In this document: positions 24,980 to 35,338 of the stretch, piece after piece | How positions within the stretch are numbered: position 1 is the first letter of the stretch | Layout: each line of letters begins with the position of its first letter | NCBI GenBank assembly: GCA_032988165.1 | Contig: JANTQF010000300.1 | Span: forward strand, 1 to 44,114 | DNA: 44,114 nucleotides | Reading direction: 5' to 3' | DNA from: Emmonsiellopsis sp. PD_33 | Taxonomy: Eukaryota > Ascomycota > Eurotiomycetes > Onygenales > Ajellomycetaceae | Made by a program: the position numbers and the translations under genes | Notes under the pieces: model-generated | Databases searched by the model: none | Seen by the model: the letters and a program-made list of their open reading frames with translations, nothing else | What the model was told of the DNA's origin: nothing

Positions 24980-27204
24980 TCAGTCAAGGTTTTTTTCTCG
25001 AAAATGCCTGGCAATTTCCCTGGTTTGGCAGAACTCTACCTCTGGGCCCCAGGATTTCAGCCATGTAATCATTCGTTCAATCATACCGATAACATGTGCC
25101 ATCCCGCTTGTATCAGGATGCATCAGCAGAGGAAATATTGGCTCTTCTTCATTTTGCCAGAGCCACAGGAACCGGTCTTTCCAGAGCTGTTCGACCACCC
25201 TCACATCAACGTACCCTTGGGAATTAGGGGTATGAGGAAGGAACTGCATTGGCGTCATGTCTTCCATATACCAGTTACATGGTACTTCCACCAAGGGCCG
25301 TCTGTCGCCATGGGGCCCAATCTTCTCGGGAATTGGATGCATCCATGACGATGCAGGTTGGCTGAAATCAATTGCCTTCAGGGGCGGACGCCGTGGAGCA
25401 AAGAACGGATAGCAATCATGGTCTGTAAGTGAGGCATCTATAGCTCCATGTTAGCTAACCGGTGGATGCGAATGGGAAAATTGAGTAGAAGAACCTACCG
25501 TATTCAAAGCCATATTCCTCTAATAAACCGAGAGTCGATTCCCTTATTTGGTACAGCGGCGCTCGATACCCAACCGGCCTTTTGCCAGTTAGTGCCGTTG
25601 AAATGGCAATGCATTTTTCGAGAACATCTCGCTCTTGCTCAAGAGTAAGCTGGTAGGCACCCTCATGAGCATAGCCATGAAGACCAATTTCGCATCCAGA
25701 CTGGACCACCTGGCTTACTTCCTCTTTGAAACTCTCTGCTGAATGCCCCGGGATGAACCATGTGCACTTATCAGCAACCTTCAATTTCTTCAGCAATTTC
25801 AATAAGCGCGGTACTCCAACTTTTGCTGCGAAAAACCCAGCGGAGTAATCTGCTAGGACATTATCAGGATGCGTACCTTATAGACGTCAGTTGCGTGTTT
25901 CATTATATTTGGGAGGATGCCGTGATTGACTTACCAGTGCCCAGCCATCCAGACACGGCGTCGAGGTCGATTGAGAGTGCAATGCGAATCTTGGGCTTCT
26001 TAGTTGTCAATACTGGCACGGATATATTACACGATTGCTCCGTTCCTATAAGGGCGTGGTCTTTTGTGCCAATTCCGGTCGCAACTATAATCATATCTTC
26101 CCGCCAAATGACGCGACCTTCCTCACTCCGACTCGCCTGAAGGCATATCCCAGAAAGATGGCTGGCTGCATGATGAGATGCCAGGTATGTTATGACGTTT
26201 CCAATACTACTGCCTGCTCGAGCGATTGTTTCGACGGGAGAACTGGGGACGAAGTTTTTAGCCATCAAGCTGTCGCCATATATCATCCCAGCACTTTTTT
26301 TGGGGGGAGTGGATTATAAACGCGGACAGTTTAAGTACATGTACATACATTGCTTGCGTTTGAGCGCATGGACGCATCAGGCCGCCCAGTTGTCTTTCGC
26401 TTGAAGGTTTGTCAAGCTGCCCAATATCGATTGCATTGATCCGTGCGTTTCGGTCCAACAGGACGATATCTTTTTTCACTTGTTGGATCAACCTGCAATT
26501 CAGCGCCCCGGGTCCAGATGGGCGCATGTTTTCGGCCTCCCCAACCTCGCCGTGTTCAGTTCCGATCACAACGATGGCCAAATTCGGCAGTTCTGCTCCT
26601 CTGGCATGTTTTGCCTCACGGGCAGCTCGGAGGAAGTGCTTGATCGCAAGGAAACTTCCTCGGACGTTTATTCTGTAGCTCCTCTCCCAGTGCTCCAAAG
26701 GGGTTTCCCAGATTGGAGAATCATTATATTCTTCTCCGATTCTTGCATTTACTATTAAGATGCTGATCGGACCGAACTTCTGCTGGGCTGAATCGATACA
26801 AGATCGTATTGCATCCTCATCCGCAACATTCCCGGAAATAATATGGAGGCGATTGTTTGGTGGCCCAAACAGGGATGGTTCCACCATGTGTAAATCATGC
26901 GCAGTGACCCTACATCCATGGCCTTTGAACACGTTAGACGATTTCTCTGGTTAACTCGGGAGCCCCCGGCAAAAGCAAGGAAGAACCGTGAAATTTCCAA
27001 GGATGTGTGTCATGGCTTGTGCATCTACAAGAGGATACTCCGCTGCATGTTCGGAATGGAATGTCCAGCCAGCGCAGGGATTAAAGATGATGCGAAACGA
27101 AAAGACCAGGTAGACTTACCAAGAAATCCCCGAACCGCCTGGATCCCAATGTCATCGGTCGCACCAGTTATAAACACAGAGAGTGTCGGCGTTATACATT
27201 GCAT
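24980..27204 (-). CDS. SDR-polysaccharide deacetylase fusion, 5' end interrupted by a retrotransposon
   Basis: Five exons (27120-27204, 26349-26946, 25935-26242, 25499-25876, 24980-25437) join in consistent phase to 608 codons. Residues 13-20 are a degenerate nucleotide-binding turn (TGATDDIG), followed by SDR landmarks VNARIG, INVRGSFL and the C-terminal VITYLASHHAASHLSG. Without a stop the frame enters a NodB-type deacetylase: SIDLDAVSGW (metal Asp 320/322), TWFIPGHS, GLHGYAHE (His 397/401), GYRAP, and LMHPDTSG near the C-terminus. This deacetylase group removes N-acyl groups from sugars or hydrolyses related amides. The ATG at 27204 lies inside the left copia LTR. The ancestral start is probably at 32901 beyond the element. 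Alternatively ATG 26092-26094 (Met 278) starts a stand-alone deacetylase. The first intron (26947-27119, 173 bp) is the least certain join. Confidence 0.75.
27179..27183. repeat. Target-site duplication, left copy (GAGAG)
   Basis: Five bases immediately outside the left LTR are identical to 32861-32865 outside the right LTR, the usual footprint of copia integrase. Confidence 0.9.
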
Positions 27205-27360
27205 ATAGAGGTAAAATCTCGTACGAATTGAATGATATTGTAAAACTAATGGTGGTTCATAGGAACCCTAGCTATTTTGTATGAGGGAATGTGGGTGGCT
27301 GTGTAAATGCTAATTCTAAGTGAGATTGCACAAATATGAGATATCTTGGGATTCCTGACA
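27184..27360 (-). repeat. Copia left LTR (3' LTR)
   Basis: 177 bp, TGTCGG...CTGACA. It matches the right LTR except for eight transitions. It keeps four CpG sites that the other LTR has lost and carries the in-frame ATG (27202-27204) now heading the SDR-deacetylase frame. A G-rich purine tract (minus strand, 27361-27370) adjoins its inner edge and fits the polypurine tract. Confidence 0.92.
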
Positions 27361-27869
27361 CACCCCCCCAGTGCGCACCACACTGTTTAATGAATGTAAT
27401 GAGGCCAGTCATACTGCCTAAATAGGAAATAAAAATCAAAATAATGTGGTGGTGTGGGTGTTGAATATCTGGCCAGGTGAGTTCCTTGTAGAAATCAAAA
27501 AATCAATGAAAACATTGAAATCAATAAAAACATATGAAAATGATGAAAATGAATGAATTAATCTTTTCCCCCCAGATCTTGCTGTGTATCAATGAGATCA
27601 GTAATATTAATGATATCAAGATGTTTAAGGAAGTTTTGATGTTTCTGCAGTGAGAGACTCTTTGTCAGGCTGTCTGCAGGCATCTCTGCTGTAGGGACCC
27701 AGATTATATTGATATTAGAGCTTTGAACTCACTTGTGAAGCTAACTGCTGTGTATATCAATGTGGTGAAGATGTGTATTAATCTGTGGATTACTCTTATT
27801 TAATAATCCTACTGTTTGAGCATTATCACATTTGATAGAGACCTTATGCTCAGGGTCAAATTGAATTTG

Positions 27870-30800
27870 GGTGAGGAATTACTTCCACCACATAACCTCT
27901 TATTCAGCATGCAATATAGCAAGAAGTTTGGCCTTCATTGTGGAGGTAGTTACTGTAGCCTGCTGGGCAGACTTCCAATTGACTGAGCTATCATATATCT
28001 TGAATAGATATCTGGTTGTAGACTGGTGGTCAGCATTATCTGCAAAGCTAGTATTGCTAGAGTATTCAATGACTTCAGGATTTATATTGAAATTCAGTGG
28101 TATAATTGAATTTGCAGGTAGATTCATTGATTATTTGAGTAGGGATCTATCATATCTACTGTCATATTGAATGGTATAGTTCTGCATATCTTGTAGATAA
28201 ATGATGATATGATTTATTTTGATTGAATGAATGTCTGATGAATTCTGCATGAAGGATGTGAGCTTTGATGCAGTGTAGGTGATATCAGGCCTTGTAATAA
28301 TAGCTGGATAGATGCAAGATCCAACATGTTGCTGGTAGTGATGAATTTTTACAGGGGTTGATTCAGCCTTGTAGGCCTCAAGTTTTGTGCCTGTAAGAGA
28401 CACTCTACAAGTTCACAGGGATTGCTCAAGGTGATATGTAGCTACCAACTTATTGATATAGGAATTAAGGCAGATCCAGAGCTTCAAATTCACTCTATCT
28501 CAGATGATATGGGTGTTTAAGAACCAATATAGTTCCCCCATATTGTGGATCTCATATATGTTCATAAGTTTTTGAACCATCTGATCCCTCTCATCTTTAT
28601 CATCCTCATCTGAAAGGATAATGAAATCATCAATATAGAAGAAAATGATTATTTGATCATTTGAAAAGAGGCATCTATTGTCAGGTGAAGGGATAAATCC
28701 TATATGTAGCAGTATTTTTGTGACTTCATTCAATCAAAGCAGTGGCAAATGATGTAATCCATATAGGCCTTTTTTCAATTTGAGCAAGGTAAGAGATTGC
28801 CTCAAGGAGGTAAGGCCTGGAAGTCTCTACCATCTGTCTGGCAGTTCATAATAGACTTTCTCATCTATATCACTATTCATAAAGGTGTTCATGCTGTCAA
28901 GCTGCTTGGTATCAAGGTTAAAAGCTGCTGTTATTATTATTAATGTGTGGTACATCCTACCAGTGAGTATATGAGCTCTCATATCTTTTTCACTGGGAGG
29001 TTGAAGGTTGCCTCAAACACAGATACATACTTTGAACTTATTGAGAAATCCATTGTCATCAAATTTATAGGTAAACACTCAGTGTAGGGGAATTACTGAC
29101 ATATTTTCTGAAGGTCTAGGCACTATTTTGTATGTACCCTTCTGGGTAATCATCTCCCATTCCTGGATTGCAGTGTTAATGAAATCCTTGCTATATTTGT
29201 GCATTTTTAATGAGTTCCAATGATTTGGTGGCAGTGGGAGTTTATCCCTATGCAATCACACATTATTCCCTTTCTGAGGCATGAGGTTCATAATCACACT
29301 GAATATCACATAAAACTGCTGAGTAGAGTCATTTTTTGTGCATTTAATTCCATTGAAGTGTATAGTATGTCTAATGCATTTACCAGAGACTATATTTAAT
29401 TCATTAAAGTCTGCAGAGATCTCATGTGCCCACAGCACTTGATTTAGTTGATTGAAGAGATCTGGGGGTAAGATATTAGGCAGTTCAGGTGGTTGAGGTT
29501 GCTCAGGTGCCTCCTCACATTTACTTAGCAAGGCCTGCAGTTTGCTCTGCAACTAGCTGTTGAGATCATCAGATTCAACAACCTCTCTACCAATCTATTC
29601 AACTACCTGCTTACCCCCCCAAACCTGCAGTTCTGATGTTGGTTTGGGTGTTAAAGGTTCATTTGCATCTCTTTGACCATTTTTATTGTCTTTATTGCTG
29701 GATTCAGCCATTTTTTCTGTTTGTTTGATGTCTCCAGGGTAGAAAACATCTATATTGATGGAATCTAGTGTCTCATTCTGTTTGCAGACCTCAGAGATCA
29801 CTGGTTTGATTATAGGTGTTTGCAACACCTCAGTAATCTCATCTATAATGGATTCTTGCAGTAGCTCTTTAATATGAGGTTTCTGCAGGTTGAATTGAAC
29901 TGATTCATCAAACACCACATCTCTGGTCCTTATAACACATTGTAAGTGTGGAATTCAAATCCTCCAGATATTTGTTGAATTATATCCAATGAGATAATCA
30001 ACATGCACCCTAGGTTCTAGCTTTAAAGCTCTTGTATGATTGAGAACTTCATCTGGAATCTTTGCATACACATGACATCCATATATGCATAGGTGAGCAG
30101 ATGAAGGCTTGCCAGGAAGGTTGAGATGCTCCCACAGAGCCAGCAATGGTGACTTCTACCCTAATAGATGTGTAGGGGTTTGATTAATGAGATAGCCAGC
30201 TGCTATATATATCTCAGGTGAGAGCTCTGAGGGTAAGCATCCATCTATCTGCAAGCATCTTGCTTTTTTGATTAACAGTGCACCTGTGTGTTTGGCTGCA
30301 CTGTTCTGTTCATATGTATATTCTGATGAGAACTCTCTTGAGAGGCCTTCTTCTAGAATCCACTCACCTATCTCATCTGAATACATGCTTGTTTCATTAT
30401 CAATACATATAATCTTGATGTCTATATTGAACTGGCATTTGATCCATTTCATAACTGCAGGGAGAGCTTTCTTGAGTTCAGACTTATGAACTGCATTTTG
30501 TATGATCTGGAACCACAAGAAATTGCATGTAAAATGCATTATTCACCACTGACTGTAATAGCAACCTTTCTTATTCTCTATAAGGTCAACATGGAGGCAT
30601 TCAAATGGTTTGGTGGAGTAAACATGCTGCCTGTGAGATATCTGATTTTTCACTTTCAAGAGCTTGCATGTTTGACAGCAACATGCAACTCCTTGCAGGT
30701 GAGGATCCAACTCTTTCTCCCCCCCTTCCATGGACTTACCTACTATAATTATGCCTTCAAATGCATTCTGCAGGTAAGTAATTGAGGCCTTGGAACCATG

Positions 30801-31240
30801 TCCCAGTCATCTATGCTAGACCTCTGCTGATACTATTAAAATCTTCAGGGCCTCAGAATGCTTCCTATATCCAGTGAGAGCAGAGAACATTGACATCAGT
30901 ATGATATTCAAGCATAGATTATATTCTAGGCACATGAGATTACCTCTCTGTGTAAGCAATGCCCAAGGCTTCCTATTATCTCTTAATGTCATCATCTCCA
31001 TGTGTAGTGAGATTCCTTTTGCAAATGGTCTTGCCCAGCTAAAGATATTTGTATGAAAATCTGGAACATACATCATATTGAATAGTGTGGCTGCAAAGCA
31101 TTTTTGGGTCATCAGATTTGTGAGATATATGATGGCAGTCTCATAACCTTGAATTTTCATATAGGAGTTGCCTGTATAGAATAACACATTGTGTTCCTCT
31201 ATGAAATTGATAAATCTGGACCTATCATTGCAAATGTGAG
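27870..31240 (-). pseudogene. Copia pol relic (pre-integrase, integrase, RT, RNase H)
   Basis: Broken open pieces in the right order. Pre-integrase region with paired cysteines and FECLHVDLIENKKG is near 30543-30731. Integrase core (IKIICIDNE, then SSEYTYEQNSAAKHTGALL) is at 30156-30539. An IN-RT linker follows. RT has FFYIDDFIIL, the YxDD box, at 28500-28733. RNase H (ITRPDITYTASKL, SVNWKSAQQATVTTST) is at 27900-28403. Stops and frame changes separate the pieces. Confidence 0.85.
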
Positions 31241-31339
31241 ATTCTCTGCCTGTATCATATACTCAGCTATCTCTTAATGGATGATTTGATGAGCTAGATT
31301 CAGTGCTCAAGATTAATGATCTATCTGCAGCTTTGCATG

Positions 31340-32605
31340 AGGTTAGAGGTGTTTAATAAACAGTTGAGAGATTTGTCTGCAGGCCTGTACTGGCCTTACT
31401 ATTCATTTTCTCAATCTCTGCCTCAATCTTTACCTTGACTTTCTTGTCTTTCAATGCCTCATCCACCTTTTTATGCATATTGTCATATCCTGTGAACCAC
31501 TCAGGCCTCAATATAGAGTTGAGATACCAGCAAGTTCCTGCTGAATGCCTGGGCCTACTGCAGATACATAGATTATGAGTCTTTTTACCCTTCTTTTTTG
31601 AATCTTTAGCTTCCTTTTGCAAGTCTTTTGCAGGCAGATTTGTGCCATTAGCAGAGTCTTCCTTTTCTCCACCCAGGCTGTTAAAGGTTGCAAAAATGGT
31701 GCTATAACCATTTTTTAAGACTCCCATCTCATGATATCAAATCTTAATCTCTCTAACTAATCATTCTAGGTTAATGACATTCATGCCCATCTTTTTATTA
31801 TATGAGATGATAGATCTAAATCCTTCAGCAATCATTGGATTGATTGCTTGGTTAGCCATCAAAAAATTGCTCTCCAGGTTGAATAGATCCTTGATCTCCA
31901 TGTTCTGTATCTCTTCATGTATTATAGATCAGTCATCTAACCATTTTTTGATGTTCTTGCTATTTGATTTCTTCATCAGAGTGTTATATTGATCTCTGAC
32001 TTTATTTTTTCAATCTTCAGTAGTGGGAGAGAGATGATATCACAGCACTCTGATGATATCTTTAATATGAGTATTACCCACCTTTATGATGTGCTCTATC
32101 TCTGCTCTCAAAACTGATGTTGTAATGATGTCATACATCTTATTCATAGCTGTTTGACATTTTTTGTATGCTGCTGCCCATTTTTTAAATGATTTTTCAG
32201 ATTTGCCATCCTCAATCTTAGGTTCTTCTACTTCCAGCTAATAATCTTCCTTTATTAAATTGATATAATTGCAAACTCTATGATTGCTTGCTATCAATAT
32301 GATGTTCATATATCAGATCTCCCAGTCCTTACTATTCTTCAGTGTCACTATTATACATCAGGTAGTGGTATTAGACATGGTGAGGTGGATAGAGCTTCAA
32401 GAGCTCCACTTTTTTGATTTTCAGACTGTTAGAGGTGCTCACATGGCTCTATTTTTTCAATTAATATAGAGCTTCTGATGTTCTCAAAAGCTTGGTTCAT
32501 GGAGCTCTGTAGCTCTGTTCTCAATGGATCCCATGGATCTAGGGGATATTCCCATGGGTCTTTTTCAGAGGATATCACTATTTCATGTGAAAAGCATGCA
32601 GTATA
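31340..32605 (-). pseudogene. Copia gag relic
   Basis: The start region near 32600 reads DPWEYPLDPWDPLRTELQSSMNQAF. The 3' part (31353-31727) has a lysine-rich stretch followed by a zinc-knuckle-like CICSRPRHSAGTCW, one residue shorter than the usual CX2CX4HX4C. It is interrupted by stops and cannot give a complete capsid protein. Confidence 0.7.
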
Positions 32606-32670
32606 GGGCAAAAAATGATGAAACAATGATAATAACAATAAAAATCAAGTCAAATACACAATGGAAATCA

Positions 32671-32683
32671 CCAGGCTCATAAC
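32671..32683 (-). other. Copia primer-binding site, initiator tRNA-Met anticodon type
   Basis: The plus-strand bases beside the right LTR end in GGCTCATAAC, which is the anticodon-loop sequence of eukaryotic initiator tRNA-Met. The minus-strand (element sense) sequence is therefore complementary to an internal part of that tRNA, as in Drosophila copia, which primes with a cleaved half-tRNA. Confidence 0.75.
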
Positions 32684-32860
32684 TGTCAGCATTATACATT
32701 GCATATAGAGGTAAAATCTCATATGAATTGAATGATATTGTAAAACTAATGGTGGTTCATAGGAACCCTAGCTATTTTGTATGAGGAAATGTGGGTGGCT
32801 GTGTAAATGCTAATTCTAAGTGAGATTGCATGAATATGAGATATCTTGAGATTCCTGACA
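32684..32860 (-). repeat. Copia right LTR (5' LTR)
   Basis: 177 bp, TGTCAG...CTGACA, the same length as the left LTR. All eight differences are transitions. At the four sites where the left LTR is CpG this copy has CpA or TpG. Confidence 0.92.
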
Positions 32861-32865
32861 GAGAG
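32861..32865. repeat. Target-site duplication, right copy (GAGAG)
   Basis: Identical to 27179-27183. The pair defines the insertion point of the copia element. Confidence 0.9.
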
Positions 32866-32901
32866 CCCCTCCAATTACAGGACTGGCAATGATGTGGACA
32901 T
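32866..32901 (-). pseudogene. Displaced 5' coding end of the SDR-deacetylase gene
   Basis: Reading the minus strand into the insertion site, an ATG at 32901-32899 lies exactly twelve codons before the target duplication and in frame with the SDR exon on the other side of the element. One in-frame TAA (32877-32875) now interrupts it. Assignment rests on phase and position only. Confidence 0.5.
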
Positions 32902-33601
32902 GTTGAGAATCAAGTGATCTGTAAGGGATTACTCATAGAGTAGAGCATAGAGGTTATAGAATGATGTGAGGGAATATAAACATGTAGTATGAGGGGTTGG
33001 TTGTATTGGATGTGGGGGTAGAGGCATAGCAGGGCTGTTTGCTGACCCTCTGAAGATAGGGAGGCTAGTAAAGGTTATCCCCTCATCTATTTTTGCTTCA
33101 CCAATTAGCATGGTTACATTAGTGTATAAAATACTGCTTGCCCACAAGCCTCTCAGTGGTCAAAGACGTTGCAGACCGCGAGGTCCGCGGGAGCTAGCGC
33201 TAGGCTACAAAAGGAAAGGCTGTGCCAAGGCCTAAGTCACATTACTGTGGGAAGGCTGAAGACTCTCATATTGCCTAGCCAGTAAGAGATCTATCTACTG
33301 TGTGACCACATGTTCATGCTAAGCCTGATCAGGAGATCAGAGGCAGCCTATAGCCTACACCCCTCCTCAAGTGGAGCTGTATGAAACATGTAGATCTCAC
33401 AAAAACACTACTAATCAGTGGAAAAACCCTAGATATATATAAAGACTTGCTATTTTCCTTCTTTTCTATCAGAAAACCCTAGTAATTTTATAAAACAATT
33501 AAATGTAATTATACTCAGAGGCTTTATCAAATTATTAGCTGTTATTTCAGCTGTGAGGATATATTCTAATGATATAACATTATTCTTTAATTAAGATTAT
33601 A
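32902..33601. other. AT-rich flank, probably old promoter plus unassigned repeat DNA
   Basis: Unique-looking but CpG-poor sequence that would have been the 5' flank of the SDR-deacetylase gene. An open stretch on the minus strand (32929-33147) has no recognised domain. Around 33164-33215 a short CpG-rich palindromic patch stands out and is listed separately. Confidence 0.4.
33164..33215. other. CpG-rich palindromic patch in CpG-depleted DNA
   Basis: It contains CCGCG-AGGTC-CGCGG (stem 5, loop 5) and the perfect palindrome CTAGCGCTAG. The preceding AGTGGTCAAAGACGTTGCAG resembles the D-arm side of a Leu/Ser tRNA, so a tRNA-derived SINE head is possible, but no T-loop box is seen. Confidence 0.3.
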
Positions 33602-33853
33602 TGAAGGGCTATACTCTTATATTTTATATCTATAGCTTATCTGAACTTCATCTAATCTCTAACTGTCTAATTAGATGTCTTCAACCAGGCTCTCATATAA
33701 ACATTTATTTACTCTAACTTTACATAAATCTCTTCTATTTATATCATATAATCTTATAATTTCTTTTCCTTTTTCCTTCCTTTCTCCAGCAATTACAATC
33801 TTAATTTTAGTATATAGCTTATATGATCCACTTATCAGAGTGTGCCCATTACA
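33602..33853 (+). repeat. Gypsy-type LTR, copy A
   Basis: About 252 bp, TGAAGGGCT...ATTACA. It is a direct tandem of copy B and homologous to the inverted copy at 36088-36339. It is heavily decayed to A/T. About 120 bp of shared leader follow it before copy B. Confidence 0.7.
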
Positions 33854-33974
33854 TTTTATAATTACTTTTTAATCTCTTATTAGAGATCCTTGTATAACTT
33901 TACTAATACTCTAAATATAACTTATATATATAGTAGACTCTTTTAAAATCTGAAATACAATCAGTTCAGCACTG

Positions 33975-34227
33975 TGAAGAACTATGCCCTTATACTCTAT
34001 ATCTATAGCTTGCCTAAACTTCACCTAATCTCTAACTACCTAATTGGATGCCTCTAACCAGGCCTTCATATAAACATTTATCTACTTTAATCTCATATAA
34101 TTCTCTTCTATTTATATTACATAATCTTGTGATTTCTTTTTCTTTTTTCCTTTTTTTCTCTAGTAATTACAATCTTAATTCTAGTATATAGCTCATATAA
34201 TCTGCTTATCAGAGTGCACCTATTACA
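33975..34227 (+). repeat. Gypsy-type LTR, copy B
   Basis: About 253 bp and the same family as copy A, offset by 373 bp. It is followed by the same leader and then by a gag-like relic in the same direction, so it may be a 5' LTR. Confidence 0.7.
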
Positions 34228-34499
34228 TTTTATAATCACTTATTTGATCTCTTCTTAGAGATTCTCATTATATTTACCCTCTAAATATAATTTATATATA
34301 TAGCTGATTCTCCTAAATATAATTTATATATATAATAAACTCTTCTGAAATCTGAAATACAGCTAGTTCAGCTCTACTAGATAATGTATCAGTAAAAGGC
34401 CTTAAAGCTCTAATAGTTTATATTAATATCTCATGAAATTTTCCTCTGAACTTTCTGAATCCTCTGAACTCTCTGAATCCAAATAATCTTTTAAATCTA

Positions 34500-35338
34500 T
34501 TATAAATATGGATTCTCTGCATGAAAATAGCACCTTTTCTCAGAACTTTAATGTTAAATTCTGAAATTTTATCTAATAGGTAACAAATAAGATCAACCTC
34601 ATTACTAAATAAAATTGCATGCCTATATTGACTTCAGCTTCTATTCTGACTCCTACTCATATAACTACTCTTTTTGAGGACTTCCTGAGATGCCTAAAAG
34701 AAAGGCTTACTACCCTTGAGAAATTTACAGGCAAATAAGTCTCTAAATACCCTGCTTAGTGCCTCAGTGTGAAAGTTAAAATTGCTTTGAACAGCCTTGC
34801 AATTAAATCTCTCATCAGTGATCAGGCCTAATACATCTACACCTGACTCTCTAGCACTGCTATCATCTGATTCCATCCTTTAATAAAGGCTAATGCTAAG
34901 CTCATTTCTATAATTCTTAATATCATCCTCAATCACCTTGACATCCTTTTCTCTGACTCTTTAGTAGCCCAGAAGGCCCTGACCTAGATGTATAGTGTTT
35001 GCTAGAAAACTGATTTACTCTCTATCTTTCTTCTGAGATTTAATCAGAAGATCCTGAAAGCTGATAGTTAGATATAGAATGACACTGTCAAGAAGGCTCT
35101 ATTTAAAAAGGCCATCAAGTTTAAACTTCTATAGTAGACTGTTACCTTCATTGAATCTTCTATGTACCTTAAATATTATATGAAGCTCTATAGTATAGAA
35201 AATAACCTATCTGAGATTAAGGCCATTCAGAGTTGAATCTATAGTGATACTCCTACTACCTCTAGGGAAACCTTCTGTAAGACTCTCCTGCTGAAGGACC
35301 TGAACACTATGAATTGAATACCTATAGAGCTTATTTAC
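34500..35338 (+). pseudogene. Gypsy gag relic
   Basis: Plus-strand reading shows gag-like text broken by TAG/TGA stops: NDTVKKALFKKAIKFKLL, then MKLYSIENNLSEIKAI and DLNTMN before the junction. It ends abruptly at about 35338, where minus-strand pol sequence begins. Confidence 0.55.

Larger units (their letters stand above)
27184..32860 (-). mobile_element. Ty1/copia LTR retrotransposon, full length, degraded
   Basis: A 5677-bp element reading on the minus strand. Its two 177-bp LTRs begin TG and end CA and are flanked by the 5-bp duplication GAGAG. Order on the minus strand from the right: 5' LTR, primer site, gag, protease-like region and pre-integrase, integrase, reverse transcriptase, RNase H, polypurine tract, 3' LTR. 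This is the copia order, with integrase before RT. Open frames are broken by stops and frameshifts and CpG is nearly absent, so it is no longer autonomous. It sits inside the first coding exon of the SDR-deacetylase gene. Confidence 0.93.

Noticed and set aside
25903..26286. Separate small protein starting at 26286
   Set aside because: Its first residues lie in the intron 26243-26348. The rest is the SDR C-terminus and the deacetylase N-terminus of the fusion gene.
26035..26758. Plus-strand open frames of 66-94 codons across 26.0-26.8 kb
   Set aside because: They are shadows of the minus-strand SDR-deacetylase gene, whose motifs and splice phases are clear.
27360..32690. Tandem short repeats resembling a CRISPR array or satellite
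   Set aside because: No regular repeat-spacer pattern. The apparent repetition is low-complexity AT-rich sequence produced by C-to-T decay of coding DNA.
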